A stretch of DNA of 48,122 nt from Promethearchaeia archaeon (GCA_029856105.1 JAHQWH010000045.1:1-48122), one strand, 5' to 3'. Counted from the first letter of the stretch, positions 32,916-42,456 are shown. The notes: generated by a model from the sequence alone, not told the origin. Translations and numbers: made by a program.

Positions 32916-33626
32916 TTACAAATTTACGATTCCAGATTCTCCAATTTCGTAGACAAATTTCGTAGAGGTACCTTTCGAACTAACTTCCATCTGTTTTAAA
33001 CCCGTCCCTATGGCTTTCGATAAGTTGACATTTATCGAGTCAATTCTATCGTATAACTTGCTAAAAAAAGGTTTTGTCTTGCCTGAGCTAGGATGGAAAG
33101 AAACTTCGTGGATCAATATTAGAATTATTTTCTCTCTTAGGCAACGCATTATCAATGGAAACAACTGAAAGTTGAAAAACTCGTCCATAATAGCGCCCCG
33201 TCTTTTAAAATTCGAGTTAGAAGCGAGGAAATAGCGCAAATAATGGGAAATATTGTCGATAACGATAATCTTTACGTTATTTGGAAAAATCATGGTCATT
33301 AATCGCCTGAAGTAAGCCGATTGTTCTTGGTAGTTCGAAAAAGATTTTATTCCAGGGGCTACAAAAATGTTTTTCAGAACGTAATTGATTATATCAGGAT
33401 AACTTTCATAAAGCGATCTTAACCTTTTTTTAGGAAATTGTTCGCTGGCTTGTATCCAGATGCTTTGGTCTTGATAAGGTTTTTCGAGCGTCATAAGGGA
33501 GCTAACAAATTGCAGAGCCAAGGTAGTTTTTCCCGTACCAGATTTACCAGCGATCGATATAAGACCATTGCTCTTAGATAAATCAAAAATATGAGAAATA
33601 ATCGCCGATTTTTCGAGCTCAATCAC
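32916..33626 (-). CDS. RadB/Rad51-paralogue-like RecA-fold ATPase
   Basis: 236 residues, RecA core only. Walker A AGKSGTGKTT (26-35); WIQASEQFPKKRLRSL after strand 2; Walker B VKIIVIDNISHYLRYF (about 117-132); FPLIMRCLREKIILILIHEV in place of the TNQV strand. The C-terminal part (MEVSSKGTSTKFVYEIGESGIVNL) matches the last strands of RadB. No N-terminal HhH domain. RadB-type proteins assist RadA in recombination. It follows the M50-like and 116-residue genes on the same strand with 29 bp spacing. Confidence 0.8.
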   Translation of the reverse strand: MIELEKSAIISHIFDLSKSNGLISIAGKSGTGKTTLALQFVSSLMTLEKPYQDQSIWIQASEQFPKKRLRSLYESYPDIINYVLKNIFVAPGIKSFSNYQEQSAYFRRLMTMIFPNNVKIIVIDNISHYLRYFLASNSNFKRRGAIMDEFFNFQLFPLIMRCLREKIILILIHEVSFHPSSGKTKPFFSKLYDRIDSINVNLSKAIGTGLKQMEVSSKGTSTKFVYEIGESGIVNL

Positions 33627-33655
33627 GATTTAATCACCATCTAAGATTTTTACTT

Positions 33656-34006
33656 TTAATCGCTATTCAATAAGTCTAAAACTTCTCTCTGAGTTTTATC
33701 TATCTCTTCTCGACGCTTCTGGCTCTCCTCGGATATTTCCCTCGAAGCGCTCGAGCCTTGGGGATTGTTAGAAAGTAGTTGTTGGAGCATAATTAGTGCC
33801 ATTAAATCGTCGAAGTTTCTATCTTGCGAAGTTTGATTTCCGCCAATGAAAGCCCTTAGTAGACCGTTCCCGTTGCCACTTTTTCTCGCTTTGTAGAACA
33901 AATAGAAGAACAGTCCTACACCGATAATAACTAAGGTGTAAACTGGTTCTCTTTGGTAAAACATCAACATTGCGACTACGACCGCCACTAAACAAAACCC
34001 TTTCAC
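33656..34006 (-). CDS. small membrane protein, unknown
   Basis: 116 residues. Two adjacent hydrophobic helices (about 3-18 and 22-40) are followed by a soluble tail with NLRAFIGG-type linker, a helix FDDLMALIMLQQLLSNN and a charged coiled region (EESQKRREEIDKTQREVLDLL). The ATG directly abuts the stop of the M50-like gene (34006/34007), so both are translated from one mRNA. Confidence 0.6.
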   Translation of the reverse strand: MKGFCLVAVVVAMLMFYQREPVYTLVIIGVGLFFYLFYKARKSGNGNGLLRAFIGGNQTSQDRNFDDLMALIMLQQLLSNNPQGSSASREISEESQKRREEIDKTQREVLDLLNSD

Positions 34007-34768
34007 TTACCATTGCGCCTCTTTTTCTTGTAATTTCCTTGGAGCGAACATTTTAAACCTTCTTTTTCGAGTTAGTAACCTTATGCTCGGAAATCTATAC
34101 CCTCTTAAAGCCTTGAAGCTGCTGACGAATATCGAAACAACGATTTTCAAAACGAAATAGCCCAATACAACGAAAAAGAAGTATTCGATGTAGTATAGAA
34201 CTTCGAACGGTAAGTATATAAAATAGAGGTCTACGAAAAACCATACGATAGTTCCTGACGCGACGACTAAAGCTATCTGATAAAAAGAATAACTCGGGTC
34301 CTTTCTAAAAGTTTTGCCGATAACTTTCATGTCTTGCCCCGAAGGTTCGGAACCGATAAAAAGCGAAACGCAGAAAACGGTGGCGACTACATCTACCCAT
34401 GGATCAGTATCTAAATTGAAAATGATGTCTAAGCAGAAGAGAAAAAGGAAGGTCGACACGAACAACGGGGCTACGCTGATAAAAAAGGTTTGTAATAATG
34501 AATTTCGCTCGAATTCAGGTAAGTCGACCGAACCGTGAGGAGCGACCCTCCCTTTATCTTCGCTGCGATATTTAACTTTTATTTTGCCGGTTTTGACGCC
34601 AAACATAACACAGAAAACGTAGTGGGCCACTTCGTGGACAAAAATCCCAACGAAGGCTAATAAATGCAGAAAAGCTTTGAAACCCGGTGTGTGAGCGCGT
34701 CTATACCAAGATTGAATTGTGATAGAAACGACTAGCATAAAGAACAACCAAAAAAATAAGTCCAGCAT
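34007..34768 (-). CDS. M50-like (site-2-protease-type) membrane metalloprotease
   Basis: 253 residues with about six hydrophobic helices. HEVAH at 45-49 inside the second helix (LLAFVGIFVHEVAHYVFCVMFGVKTGKIKV) is the HExxH zinc motif in the typical intramembrane position, followed by a G-x-K-I strand as in M50 proteases. A later Asp at 146 (SEPSGQDM) can serve as third ligand, as in the family's second motif. Such enzymes cleave membrane-spanning regulators or remnant signal peptides. First gene of a minus-strand unit with the 116-residue membrane protein and the RadB-like ATPase. Confidence 0.75.
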   Translation of the reverse strand: MLDLFFWLFFMLVVSITIQSWYRRAHTPGFKAFLHLLAFVGIFVHEVAHYVFCVMFGVKTGKIKVKYRSEDKGRVAPHGSVDLPEFERNSLLQTFFISVAPLFVSTFLFLFCLDIIFNLDTDPWVDVVATVFCVSLFIGSEPSGQDMKVIGKTFRKDPSYSFYQIALVVASGTIVWFFVDLYFIYLPFEVLYYIEYFFFVVLGYFVLKIVVSIFVSSFKALRGYRFPSIRLLTRKRRFKMFAPRKLQEKEAQW

Positions 34769-34860
34769 AAATTCAAAAAATAATGAGAATTTATAAAGAA
34801 AAAATTAGATTTATGGGAATTGTAAATAATTATCAAACAAAAAACTTCATTAAATCAGGT

Positions 34861-35580
34861 TTAATTGTTCTTAATATTTTCTAACTTCCTAGCTTCTTTT
34901 CGACAGTAAGCAATATATTTTTTGGCGTTATTGCCTAATTCATTAGTCAAGATTTCTGGAATCTGATTACTATAGAGAACTAAACTTTGTAGATTATCGA
35001 GGGATTCCAAACCCTTGATCTCGGTAATCTGATTATTATTAAGATTTAAACGTTGTAGACTATCGAGGGATTTCAAACCCTTGATCTCGCTAATTTGATT
35101 TCTATTAAGATCTAACTCTTGTAGATTAACGAGGGATTCCAAACCCTTAATCTCGGCAATCCGATTAAAACTAAGACTTAAATCTTGTAGATCAGCGAGG
35201 GATTCCAAACCCTTGATCTCGGTAATCTGATTAAGAGAAAGATATAACTCTTTTAGATTAGCGAGGGATTCCAAACCCTTGATCTCGGTAATCTGATTCC
35301 CACCAAGATTTAAATGTTTTAGATTAGCGAGGGATTCCAAGCCCTTAATCTCGGTAATCTGATTCCCACCAAGATCTAAACCTCGTAAATTATCGAGGGA
35401 TTCCAAACCCTTGATCTCGGTAATCTGATTCCCACCAAGATCTAAAACTTTTAGATTAGCGAGGGATTCCAAACCCTTAATGTCGGAAATGTCTTTAATA
35501 TTCATCTTTGAAAGATCCAAAATTATATCTTTCTCTACTTCAATCTTCTCTCCGTGTACTATAACAAATTGCAACCCCAT
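34861..35580 (-). CDS. cytoplasmic leucine-rich-repeat protein (SDS22/internalin-like)
   Basis: 239 residues with eight consecutive 22-residue LRRs of consensus LESLxNLKxLxLxxNQITEIKG from about residue 37 to 212, capped by a short N-terminal beta hairpin and a basic C-terminal helix (KKYIAYCRKEARKLENI). No signal peptide or anchor, so it is probably a cytoplasmic protein-binding scaffold. In DNA the repeats are nearly identical 66-bp units, a sign of recent expansion. In eukaryotes SDS22 types bind phosphatases; here the partner is unknown. Confidence 0.85.
   Translation of the reverse strand: MGLQFVIVHGEKIEVEKDIILDLSKMNIKDISDIKGLESLANLKVLDLGGNQITEIKGLESLDNLRGLDLGGNQITEIKGLESLANLKHLNLGGNQITEIKGLESLANLKELYLSLNQITEIKGLESLADLQDLSLSFNRIAEIKGLESLVNLQELDLNRNQISEIKGLKSLDSLQRLNLNNNQITEIKGLESLDNLQSLVLYSNQIPEILTNELGNNAKKYIAYCRKEARKLENIKNN
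34990..35500 (-). repeat. 66-bp tandem repeat array encoding leucine-rich repeats
   Basis: Eight head-to-tail 66-bp units, each with a near-invariant block whose plus-strand reading contains GAGGGATTCCAAACCCTTGA (20 bases) and TCGGTAATCTGATT. Units differ mostly in the codons of the variable LRR positions. Copy-number change between strains is likely. Confidence 0.85.
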
Positions 35581-35700
35581 TTTTTTTGTCTCCTCTTTTA
35601 ATTCATGTCATGAGTTTTATATTGTTCGCTGCGAATTTATAACTTGTTATTATTGTAATAGGACGCGAAATAATAAAAAGTTAAAAGAAAAAAAAGAGAA

Positions 35701-35823
35701 GTAATAAACGATATTAAATTAATCGAAGACTTAGAAAAAAGACTTGAAGTTAGAGAATTAAAAATAGGAGGAATTATACATAGTGGTGTAAGAGCGGAAA
35801 GTAATATCAAAATTGTTCTCTAA
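35701..35823 (+). CDS. possible small or remnant ORF without a standard start
   Basis: Bases 35701-35823 read VINDIKLIEDLEKRLEVREL and continue KIGGIIHSGVRAESNIKIVL before TAA. The text looks like coding sequence, but no ATG, GTG or TTG occurs in frame after the upstream stop TAA (35674). It may be the end of a decayed gene or a translated ORF with an unusual start. Confidence 0.25.
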   Translation, partial: VINDIKLIEDLEKRLEVRELKIGGIIHSGVRAESNIKIVL

Positions 35824-35867
35824 GAAAATGAATTTCTTCTCTTGTAGATTTCTTTAATAAATCAGAA

Positions 35868-36098
35868 CTAATCGCTTTTTTTGAAGGCACGAATAAAGGC
35901 TAGCTTTTCTTTAACCGTTAAAATATTCGAAGGATCGTCGATAGTTAACAGGTCTTCTTCGTCAAATCGCTCTCCGCACTCTGTGCATTCGAGTTCGGCT
36001 CCAGACTCCCACGTAAACCTAATCATCTTCTTAGACTTACATCGCGGGCAACTAAATTTTTCGAACCGAAAATCTTCACCTTTCTCCAAACGCTCCAA
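35868..36098 (-). CDS. small zinc-ribbon protein
   Basis: 76 residues. CPRCK and CTECG form a classical zinc ribbon with 17 residues between (about 17-42), followed by an acidic linker and a helix (TVKEKLAFIRAFKK). This is the form of small TFIIS/TFB-type or RNA-polymerase-associated ribbons, but the function is unknown. Confidence 0.7.
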   Translation of the reverse strand: MERLEKGEDFRFEKFSCPRCKSKKMIRFTWESGAELECTECGERFDEEDLLTIDDPSNILTVKEKLAFIRAFKKSD

Positions 36099-36776
36099 CT
36101 CTTTTTTTCGAATTTCCTTTAATTATTAATCTTATTTTAATTATTTAATTTCTTTGACTTTTATATAAAAAAATGATAGAAAGTATAAGGTTTTAGTAGA
36201 AATGACCTGATTTTTTCTAGCAAAACTTCTTTTAGTTCCATTAAGACACTATCAGAAAGATTTAAAGAAAAATACAATTTTTAAGAGGTGTTTAAAAAGA
36301 AATTTATCGATAAGATAAGTGTAAGAATAAATATGATATTCATTTAATTCACTACAACGGGAGACTTAGGAAAAGTCGAAGAAAAATAATCCAATTTTAA
36401 TGATTTATAAAATAATCTTTCAATTCGATTGGATTTTAATTCTATTAAGATTATTATCATAATCAATTTAAAATATCAATATTAAATTAATTGGAGCATT
36501 CAAATTTTTTTAATTTCTCAATTTAATCTGTAAATTTGACAATCGTGAAAAAGTGATTTTCTTATTTTTATGATAGAATTGCAAAATTGTGTTTTTCATA
36601 AAAAAACTTAATTTTAATCTTCTAAATATGGAATCTTTCTATAGAAATAAATGAATTTCAGGAGATTTAATTCCATTTTCGCTTCAAATTTCATTATTTA
36701 CGCTTTTATACGCTTTCTTTTTGAACTTTTTACCAAATTGCAAATCTTAATATAGCATACTGGTGATCTTCATTGT
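36099..36776. other. 678-bp AT-rich intergenic region upstream of the TFB gene
   Basis: No supported ORF on either strand and no tRNA-like fold. Several homopolymer runs and TATA-like stretches occur, so it probably holds the promoter of the TFB gene. I see no repeat or long hairpin. Confidence 0.4.
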
Positions 36777-36818
36777 TTGAAAAAAAAAATTAAAAAAAAG
36801 TTAGTGATTAAAAAAAAA

Positions 36819-38075
36819 ATGGCAACCCACGAATTAGTAAAAATCGATTCGCTAGAAGTCGACTCCGCTCAAAACCCTTTGGAGCGCTGCGATATTTGCG
36901 GTTCTTGCGATATTGTCGAAACTCGCGAGGGCTACACCTGTCGTGACTGTGGTATCGTTCTGGAAGTTCAGAAATTAGAGTACCACAGACCGTATGACGC
37001 CGACATCGTTCAATACGCCGTTTTAGGTAAAACACAAATGGGGTACAAAAGCGAAAGGCGCGCAACAAAAAATTCCGTTAGGCTCGAAGGGTTAAACAAG
37101 TTAGACTCTCAATGTACGAGCGAAGAAAACGTTGTAATTTCGGCAAAGATTTTGATAAAAAGCATTTTAACAAACCTTGACTTTCCTCTGAACGACTTTG
37201 TTAGCATTTTAGAAACCTTCAAAAAGATTCGAGCTCAATTAGGAAAAGGCACGAAATACAGGAGCACCGAAATGTTAATCCCTTGCGTGATTTATTTTTA
37301 TTACAAGCATAACAATACGCCCATAAGCGAAAAAGAATTATTAGAAGTTTCGAAAATTTCTAAAAAAGATTTCAACGAGTTCAAGATTCCTATGGCAAGC
37401 TTATGGCCGCAATACAAAGAAAGAGACCGCAAGGAATACATAATCCAAAGAATTTTAGAAATTACCGAGCACTTTGATTTGGGAATGCCGTTTTATTACC
37501 AGTCTTACAAGATTTTATCTCGGTTTTACGAGAAAATTAAAAACACGAAGGACGACGTAATAGTGGGTCTCGTGACCTCCATCACTCTTCTCTGTTCTCA
37601 AGCCGAGGGAGTGAGCGTCTCAGCTCTTTGCGAGAGGTTAGGGATCAAAATGTCGACGATCCACAGGCAAGTGGAGAGGAGAATTATAGAGAGATTTAGA
37701 GTTCCAGGTTTTAGAAGTTTAGTAAAATCCGCTGGTTTGTTAAAGAAAGTTATGACTAAATTAGGAGTGCTCGACTCTACTTTTATCGATGTAGACGGAG
37801 AATCAGTCAATTACGAAGATTCCCTCGTTGATGGCGCCGACATCATCCAAGTAGTCTTAGGGAACGCGACCCATGTGTTTAACCACTTAAACGAGAGCAA
37901 TGATTTTTACCTATTCTTAAAAGACATTCATGGGTACTTATTTGCGACCATCATTCAGAATCATAACAATTACATTGATAACGATAGAAAAGTAGAAAAT
38001 TGTGAAAACAAAAGATTTGTTAAGCTAGAATTGTGGAGGTATTACAACCCCACGGGGCCCCCTTTGACTTGTTAG
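36819..38075 (+). CDS. tfb: transcription initiation factor IIB (TFB), long divergent paralogue
   Basis: 418 residues from ATG 36819 (a lysine-only lead from TTG 36777 is possible). N-terminal zinc ribbon CDICG ... CRDCG (C24, C27, C41, C44), then a B-finger/linker region (LEVQKLEYHRPYD...YAVLGKTQMGYKSERRATKNSVRLEGLNKLD) and two cyclin-fold repeats; the second ends in an HTH (VSVSALCERLGIKMSTIHRQVERRIIERFRVPGFRS). TFB bridges TBP-bound promoters and RNA polymerase. The usual length is about 300-330; about 90 C-terminal residues are extra and unrecognised (from about 325). The linker is less conserved than in a housekeeping TFB, so this may be an alternative TFB. Confidence 0.8.
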   Translation: MATHELVKIDSLEVDSAQNPLERCDICGSCDIVETREGYTCRDCGIVLEVQKLEYHRPYDADIVQYAVLGKTQMGYKSERRATKNSVRLEGLNKLDSQCTSEENVVISAKILIKSILTNLDFPLNDFVSILETFKKIRAQLGKGTKYRSTEMLIPCVIYFYYKHNNTPISEKELLEVSKISKKDFNEFKIPMASLWPQYKERDRKEYIIQRILEITEHFDLGMPFYYQSYKILSRFYEKIKNTKDDVIVGLVTSITLLCSQAEGVSVSALCERLGIKMSTIHRQVERRIIERFRVPGFRSLVKSAGLLKKVMTKLGVLDSTFIDVDGESVNYEDSLVDGADIIQVVLGNATHVFNHLNESNDFYLFLKDIHGYLFATIIQNHNNYIDNDRKVENCENKRFVKLELWRYYNPTGPPLTC

Positions 38076-38226
38076 CGCTGCTTTCATACTTCTTTTATTC
38101 TAATCTTCTTTCTATTTATCTTTCTGCTTATTCTTTAGTAATACATCTCTCTTTTTTCTTCTCGGAAAATTTTAGAATTACGATTGAGAGCTAATAATTA
38201 GAAATTAGAAAAAATCGAAAAAATAA
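38076..38226. terminator. T/C-rich convergent spacer, probable bidirectional terminator
   Basis: Between the TFB stop and the stop of the minus-strand beta-helix gene the plus strand is a long run of T and C (CTTCTTTTATTC, CTTCTTTCTATTTATC, CTCTCTTTTTTC), suitable for oligo-T termination of TFB transcripts. No clear hairpin. Confidence 0.35.
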
Positions 38227-39315
38227 TTATTGTTTTCTCTTCCTTACATGTTTAATTAACAATATGGTTACTATGCCTAATATTGCTACTCCACTAATAA
38301 TCAAAATTAAAAAAATTATTCCACAATCGTTATTTTCGAAAATATTCTCATTACACTCGACTTCTTCTATGCATTCATTGTTTCCTAAGAAAGTATTTCC
38401 TATGACGGTGTTATAATCACTATACCACAAAAATATCCCATACTCGTTGTTATTTGCAGTGTTTCCCGAGATGGTGTTAAAATCACTCCAAAGTAAAGAA
38501 ATCCCAGAATTATCATTGTTATATGCAGTGTTTCCCGAAACGGTGTTATAATTACTAAAAGTTAAATACATCCCATACTCGTTGTTATTTGCGATGTTTC
38601 CCAAAACGGTGTTACGATCACCCGAAGCTATAATTATCCCATTCTCGTTGTTATTTGCGATGTTTCCCGAAATGGCGTTAAAAACGCTCACATGTAACAA
38701 TATCCCATGATAATTATAATTTACGTGGTTTCCCGAAATGGTGTTATAATCACTCCTATCTAAATATATACCACGAAAGTTGTTATTTACATCGTTTCCC
38801 GAGATAGTATTATTATCACTATAAAATAAACCCATCCCACTACTATTAGATGAACAATTGTTATCAATTAAGAATCCATTATCCGTGTTATTCAATAGAA
38901 TTCCCGCATTATATGCTCCTTCCGAATTGAAGACAGTGCAATTTTCAATCCTAAAGTATGCAGTGGAATTTTCAATCAAGATGCAACTTCCAGTATTATT
39001 AGTATCTATTACCAAATCTTCTATGACATAAGGGTCGGAATAAGTGCCATCCCCCGTACAAATTCCCGCACTCTTAGCAACAGTCCAATTATTATCAATA
39101 TGAATTTTACCCGAAACTGCTGAGATTTTTGGATTTTTATTATCAAAATTAATATCATCGCTATATTCCAAACTTTTGATGCTACTGCCCGTAACAAAAC
39201 CAAGATTGACGGTAATTATTGGTGATAAAGCGAAAATGATTCCTAAAGCGATTAAAATAATAATTTTTGATTTTGCATTTGATTTCATTTTATTTACTTT
39301 TCTCAGCATTTTCAT
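38227..39315 (-). CDS. secreted beta-helix surface protein (NosD-like), second copy
   Basis: 362 residues. Signal helix (KIIILIALGIIFALSPIITV, about 18-37), then an ectodomain of at least eight about 23-residue rungs of consensus NTISGNxANNNEYGIxLxxSDY (about 150-325), and a C-terminal helix (CGIIFLILIISGVAILGIVTILLI) with KHVRKRKQ tail. It shares the TVAKSAGICTGDGTYSDPYVIEDL entry segment with the protein at 24730-25845 (WAKDQGICTGSGTNNDPYIIKD), so the two are paralogues. Start MKMLRKVNKMK as used; a later Met (MKSNAKSK) gives a more typical signal peptide. Confidence 0.85.
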   Translation of the reverse strand: MKMLRKVNKMKSNAKSKIIILIALGIIFALSPIITVNLGFVTGSSIKSLEYSDDINFDNKNPKISAVSGKIHIDNNWTVAKSAGICTGDGTYSDPYVIEDLVIDTNNTGSCILIENSTAYFRIENCTVFNSEGAYNAGILLNNTDNGFLIDNNCSSNSSGMGLFYSDNNTISGNDVNNNFRGIYLDRSDYNTISGNHVNYNYHGILLHVSVFNAISGNIANNNENGIIIASGDRNTVLGNIANNNEYGMYLTFSNYNTVSGNTAYNNDNSGISLLWSDFNTISGNTANNNEYGIFLWYSDYNTVIGNTFLGNNECIEEVECNENIFENNDCGIIFLILIISGVAILGIVTILLIKHVRKRKQ

Positions 39316-39525
39316 TTACCCTCTTTTTTATTTATAATGATCAAATTTCTATCATAGAATAAGGAATATAAATGTTATGCTGAAATTAACCAGTAATTTC
39401 TTACTTCTATTGGTATTTACATCTACATACTTATATACGCTTCAATTTTAACCCTTTTTTTTTCCTTTATAAGGTTACGATTAATTTAGTCTTAAAGCTT
39501 TTAAAATATATTCACATGAAATATT

Positions 39526-42456
39526 ATGCAATCGAAAAAAACTATAGTAATTGGAATTGTATCAATATTATTTTTAGCTTGTTTTTTGATTTTTGACAGC
39601 AATAGCAAGTCTCAAGTTGCCTTGGATATCGTATCATATGTCAATTTCGATACTCCAAAATCTTCCGATGTGACAAATCTTGAAATTATCGAATCTATAT
39701 TCGACTCTAAAAACGATGATTATATTACCTACGGTTATTATTCTCAACTTTACTCCGATTCGCTTCAAGCAACTTATTACGCGCTTTCAGTTTTAGACGC
39801 CATCGGAAAATTAGATGAAATTGATCAAGGAGAAGTTTCTAATTATGTAATGTCGTTTTACAACTCAAGCTCTCACCAGTTCGTAGATTCAAGCGCGAAA
39901 AGATATATGTCTTCTATAATACCAAACTTATATATGCCGCTAACTACTTTGTTAGAGGTTAATTGCTACGCGGTGCTATCTTTAGACATTTTAAACGGCC
40001 TGCAATTCATCGATACTGGTGAAACGATCGATTTTATTTGGGATTGCTACCACCCTGACCTACATGGATTTATAGGTCAGCCGTACGATGCTTCGTTAGA
40101 CGAAGGTTTTAAAATACCCACTGCGGACGATACATATTATGCTGTAATAACACTCGATCTTCTTATACCTGACTGGAACAGCTACTCCCAAGAAAGGAGC
40201 GACATCGTGAGCTTTATAGATGGGTTACAATCAATAGGCTCCCACGCAGGCTTCTATAACGATAACGAACCATTATTTGATTCTTTGTTAGAGATAGAAC
40301 CGAATCAATTCGCGTCTTTTTACGCCATCAAAACTTTAGAAACCTTTGGAAGTAGCTATATCAATGTTATTGACATGGATAGGTTTCAGCAAGATCTAAA
40401 CGACCTTTATTACCCCGACGATTTCTACTTCGATATATCTTCGGTCAATTGGTTCACTAATTATACTAATATAGTCGCAACTGCCATAAATTTAGAACTG
40501 TCAGACATGATGGATTTTACAGGTATTAACAGAAGCGAAGTAATAAGTTTCATAATTAATAATAGGAACGCTTTGGGCGGTTGGGACGCTTCGACTACGA
40601 TCAAGTACCATGAATTAATAGACACTTTTCAAATCGTTAGGTCGCTTGCAAACACGGGAGCGCTCTCGGAATTAACTCTAAGCGAGAAAAACGAGATCGC
40701 CTCTTTTATCCGGCTATTTTCCCAGTATAACGGGTACTCGTTGCTTTCGGAAGATTACACGTCAGTAGAGCTTATTCACTCGATAATTTCTTCTTACGAT
40801 TATTTCGATAAAATCGCGGACTTAGACATACAAGGGTTGTACGACCAGTTAAAAGGAAGCGCGCTGTATATGTGGGAGAAAGACTTTTTTTTCGCTTGTA
40901 CTAAGCGGGAAGCAAATGTCCCAAGCTTCCGTTCCAAACCGCTCGATTATTACACTTTGGGATATCACAAACACCTCCAAGAAATAAACGCGTTCTTCTC
41001 CCATAAAGAGACTTACTTGATTCTTAGTTCGCTACAGAAAATTTTCAAACTTAACGATTTTGCCTCCTCCCACGATCTTAATTCCGTATTGCAAGATATA
41101 ATCGATTCGCAATTTTTAGATTCTGAATACCAAGAAAATTTTGGAGCTTTTCTTTTCTATGATCTGGAGCAGATTTCGGAATGGAAGAATAGGTTGATTT
41201 ACTTGCAGTACTCTTTTTACGCGACTAAAGTTATGGAACTTATTGCTGATTATTTAGGGTTAGGACCTATTACGAATTTAGGCTTCGATAAATCGGGTTT
41301 GGCGACTTACATCGTTAGAAACGTTGTAGAATCTCCAACAGAACTTTTTTTTGATGTCGAATATTCTAACTCAATCGAGATCGCTTTAGAAAACACTTAT
41401 TACGCGATTTACATCTTGAAAGCAATTGACGAGTACAATTTGGATAGTACGAAAATAGAAAACTTCGTTTTTAACCACCTTAATTACTCAAACGTAAAAA
41501 ATCTCTATTACAGCTACAAGATATCGGAAATTTTAGACTTACAGGTCAATTTTGACGTGGAACAATCGCACTCTCTAATACAATCGATTTATTCTAACTC
41601 TCACAACGAGTTTTTTGAGTCTACGGAAAGAAACGCGCTGGAGCAAGATATTTTCGCGTGGGTCTGCGAAATGGCTAAAAACGATCAAGTAAGAGTTAAC
41701 ACCCAATACTCTAACTCCATCCAATTGGGAGAAAATAACTTAATTTCTGTTGAGCTGTGCAACCTAATTTTGTCCGATTTCGGCCAATACACGACGGTTA
41801 AACTAGAAAGCGAGCAACTCGGAACCATTTTATTAGATAAAATGACAAATCACACATATCAAAAAGAGATACACGTTCCTATCGACCCTCAGAATTACCC
41901 TCTAATCGAAGGAGAATTGTGCGTGTACGACGGTAGCCTTAAAGTTGCGCAATTCCCAATCTCTTTTCAAACTACTTTTGATACGATTTATAGCATTTCC
42001 ACTTCAAAAACAGAATCACGGATCGAAATAACAGTTCTCGCGTCCTTACGGTTTGTCTCCGGAGAACAACCAGTGTACGATGGATTTATGAGCGCCGAAG
42101 CGTATAGAGACGGTACTTACATTGATACTATATTTTTCGCTTCGGAAGACGATTTGAAAAGCACTACATTTACTTTCGTCTATCGACCTTCTTACTCCGG
42201 AAATTATCGTTTTGCAATATATATGGAAGATCCCTACCATTCGAGTTCGCAATTTGTGAGCGATATTACTTACATTTATAATGATTTAGATCCAATTCAT
42301 GGAGACGATCCTATTCCAAGTTACGAAAGCGACATAAACTTAACAATTCCATTGGCAGTGGTTATTCTTACTGTAGGATCGGGGGGGTTTGCTAGTTCTT
42401 TAATAAAATCTAAGAAAAAAATTAAAGGCAAGCTAAATAAATTTAAATCTAAATAA
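39526..42456 (+). CDS. large secreted alpha/alpha-toroid (prenyltransferase-repeat-like) surface protein
   Basis: 976 residues. Signal helix at about 5-25 (IVIGIVSILFLACFLIF), then a long all-helical region (about 45-700) of repeated pairs with words such as ATYYALSVLDAIGKLDEIDQGEVSNYVMSFYN and NCYAVLSLDILNGLQ, the pattern of alpha/alpha toroids (prenyltransferase beta, squalene cyclase, thioester domain of alpha-2-macroglobulin). About 720-940 is beta-rich, Ig-like (VRVNTQYSNSIQLGENNLISVELCN, YRPSYSGNYRFAIYMEDPYHSSS), and a C-terminal helix (INLTIPLAVVILTVGSGGFASSLI) with a KSKKKIKGK tail anchors it. Function on the surface is unknown; no catalytic motif was seen. Confidence 0.75.
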   Translation: MQSKKTIVIGIVSILFLACFLIFDSNSKSQVALDIVSYVNFDTPKSSDVTNLEIIESIFDSKNDDYITYGYYSQLYSDSLQATYYALSVLDAIGKLDEIDQGEVSNYVMSFYNSSSHQFVDSSAKRYMSSIIPNLYMPLTTLLEVNCYAVLSLDILNGLQFIDTGETIDFIWDCYHPDLHGFIGQPYDASLDEGFKIPTADDTYYAVITLDLLIPDWNSYSQERSDIVSFIDGLQSIGSHAGFYNDNEPLFDSLLEIEPNQFASFYAIKTLETFGSSYINVIDMDRFQQDLNDLYYPDDFYFDISSVNWFTNYTNIVATAINLELSDMMDFTGINRSEVISFIINNRNALGGWDASTTIKYHELIDTFQIVRSLANTGALSELTLSEKNEIASFIRLFSQYNGYSLLSEDYTSVELIHSIISSYDYFDKIADLDIQGLYDQLKGSALYMWEKDFFFACTKREANVPSFRSKPLDYYTLGYHKHLQEINAFFSHKETYLILSSLQKIFKLNDFASSHDLNSVLQDIIDSQFLDSEYQENFGAFLFYDLEQISEWKNRLIYLQYSFYATKVMELIADYLGLGPITNLGFDKSGLATYIVRNVVESPTELFFDVEYSNSIEIALENTYYAIYILKAIDEYNLDSTKIENFVFNHLNYSNVKNLYYSYKISEILDLQVNFDVEQSHSLIQSIYSNSHNEFFESTERNALEQDIFAWVCEMAKNDQVRVNTQYSNSIQLGENNLISVELCNLILSDFGQYTTVKLESEQLGTILLDKMTNHTYQKEIHVPIDPQNYPLIEGELCVYDGSLKVAQFPISFQTTFDTIYSISTSKTESRIEITVLASLRFVSGEQPVYDGFMSAEAYRDGTYIDTIFFASEDDLKSTTFTFVYRPSYSGNYRFAIYMEDPYHSSSQFVSDITYIYNDLDPIHGDDPIPSYESDINLTIPLAVVILTVGSGGFASSLIKSKKKIKGKLNKFKSK

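Noticed and set aside
34990..35500. CRISPR-like array
   Set aside because: The 66-bp repeats are in frame, contiguous and encode leucine-rich repeats; there are no spacers.
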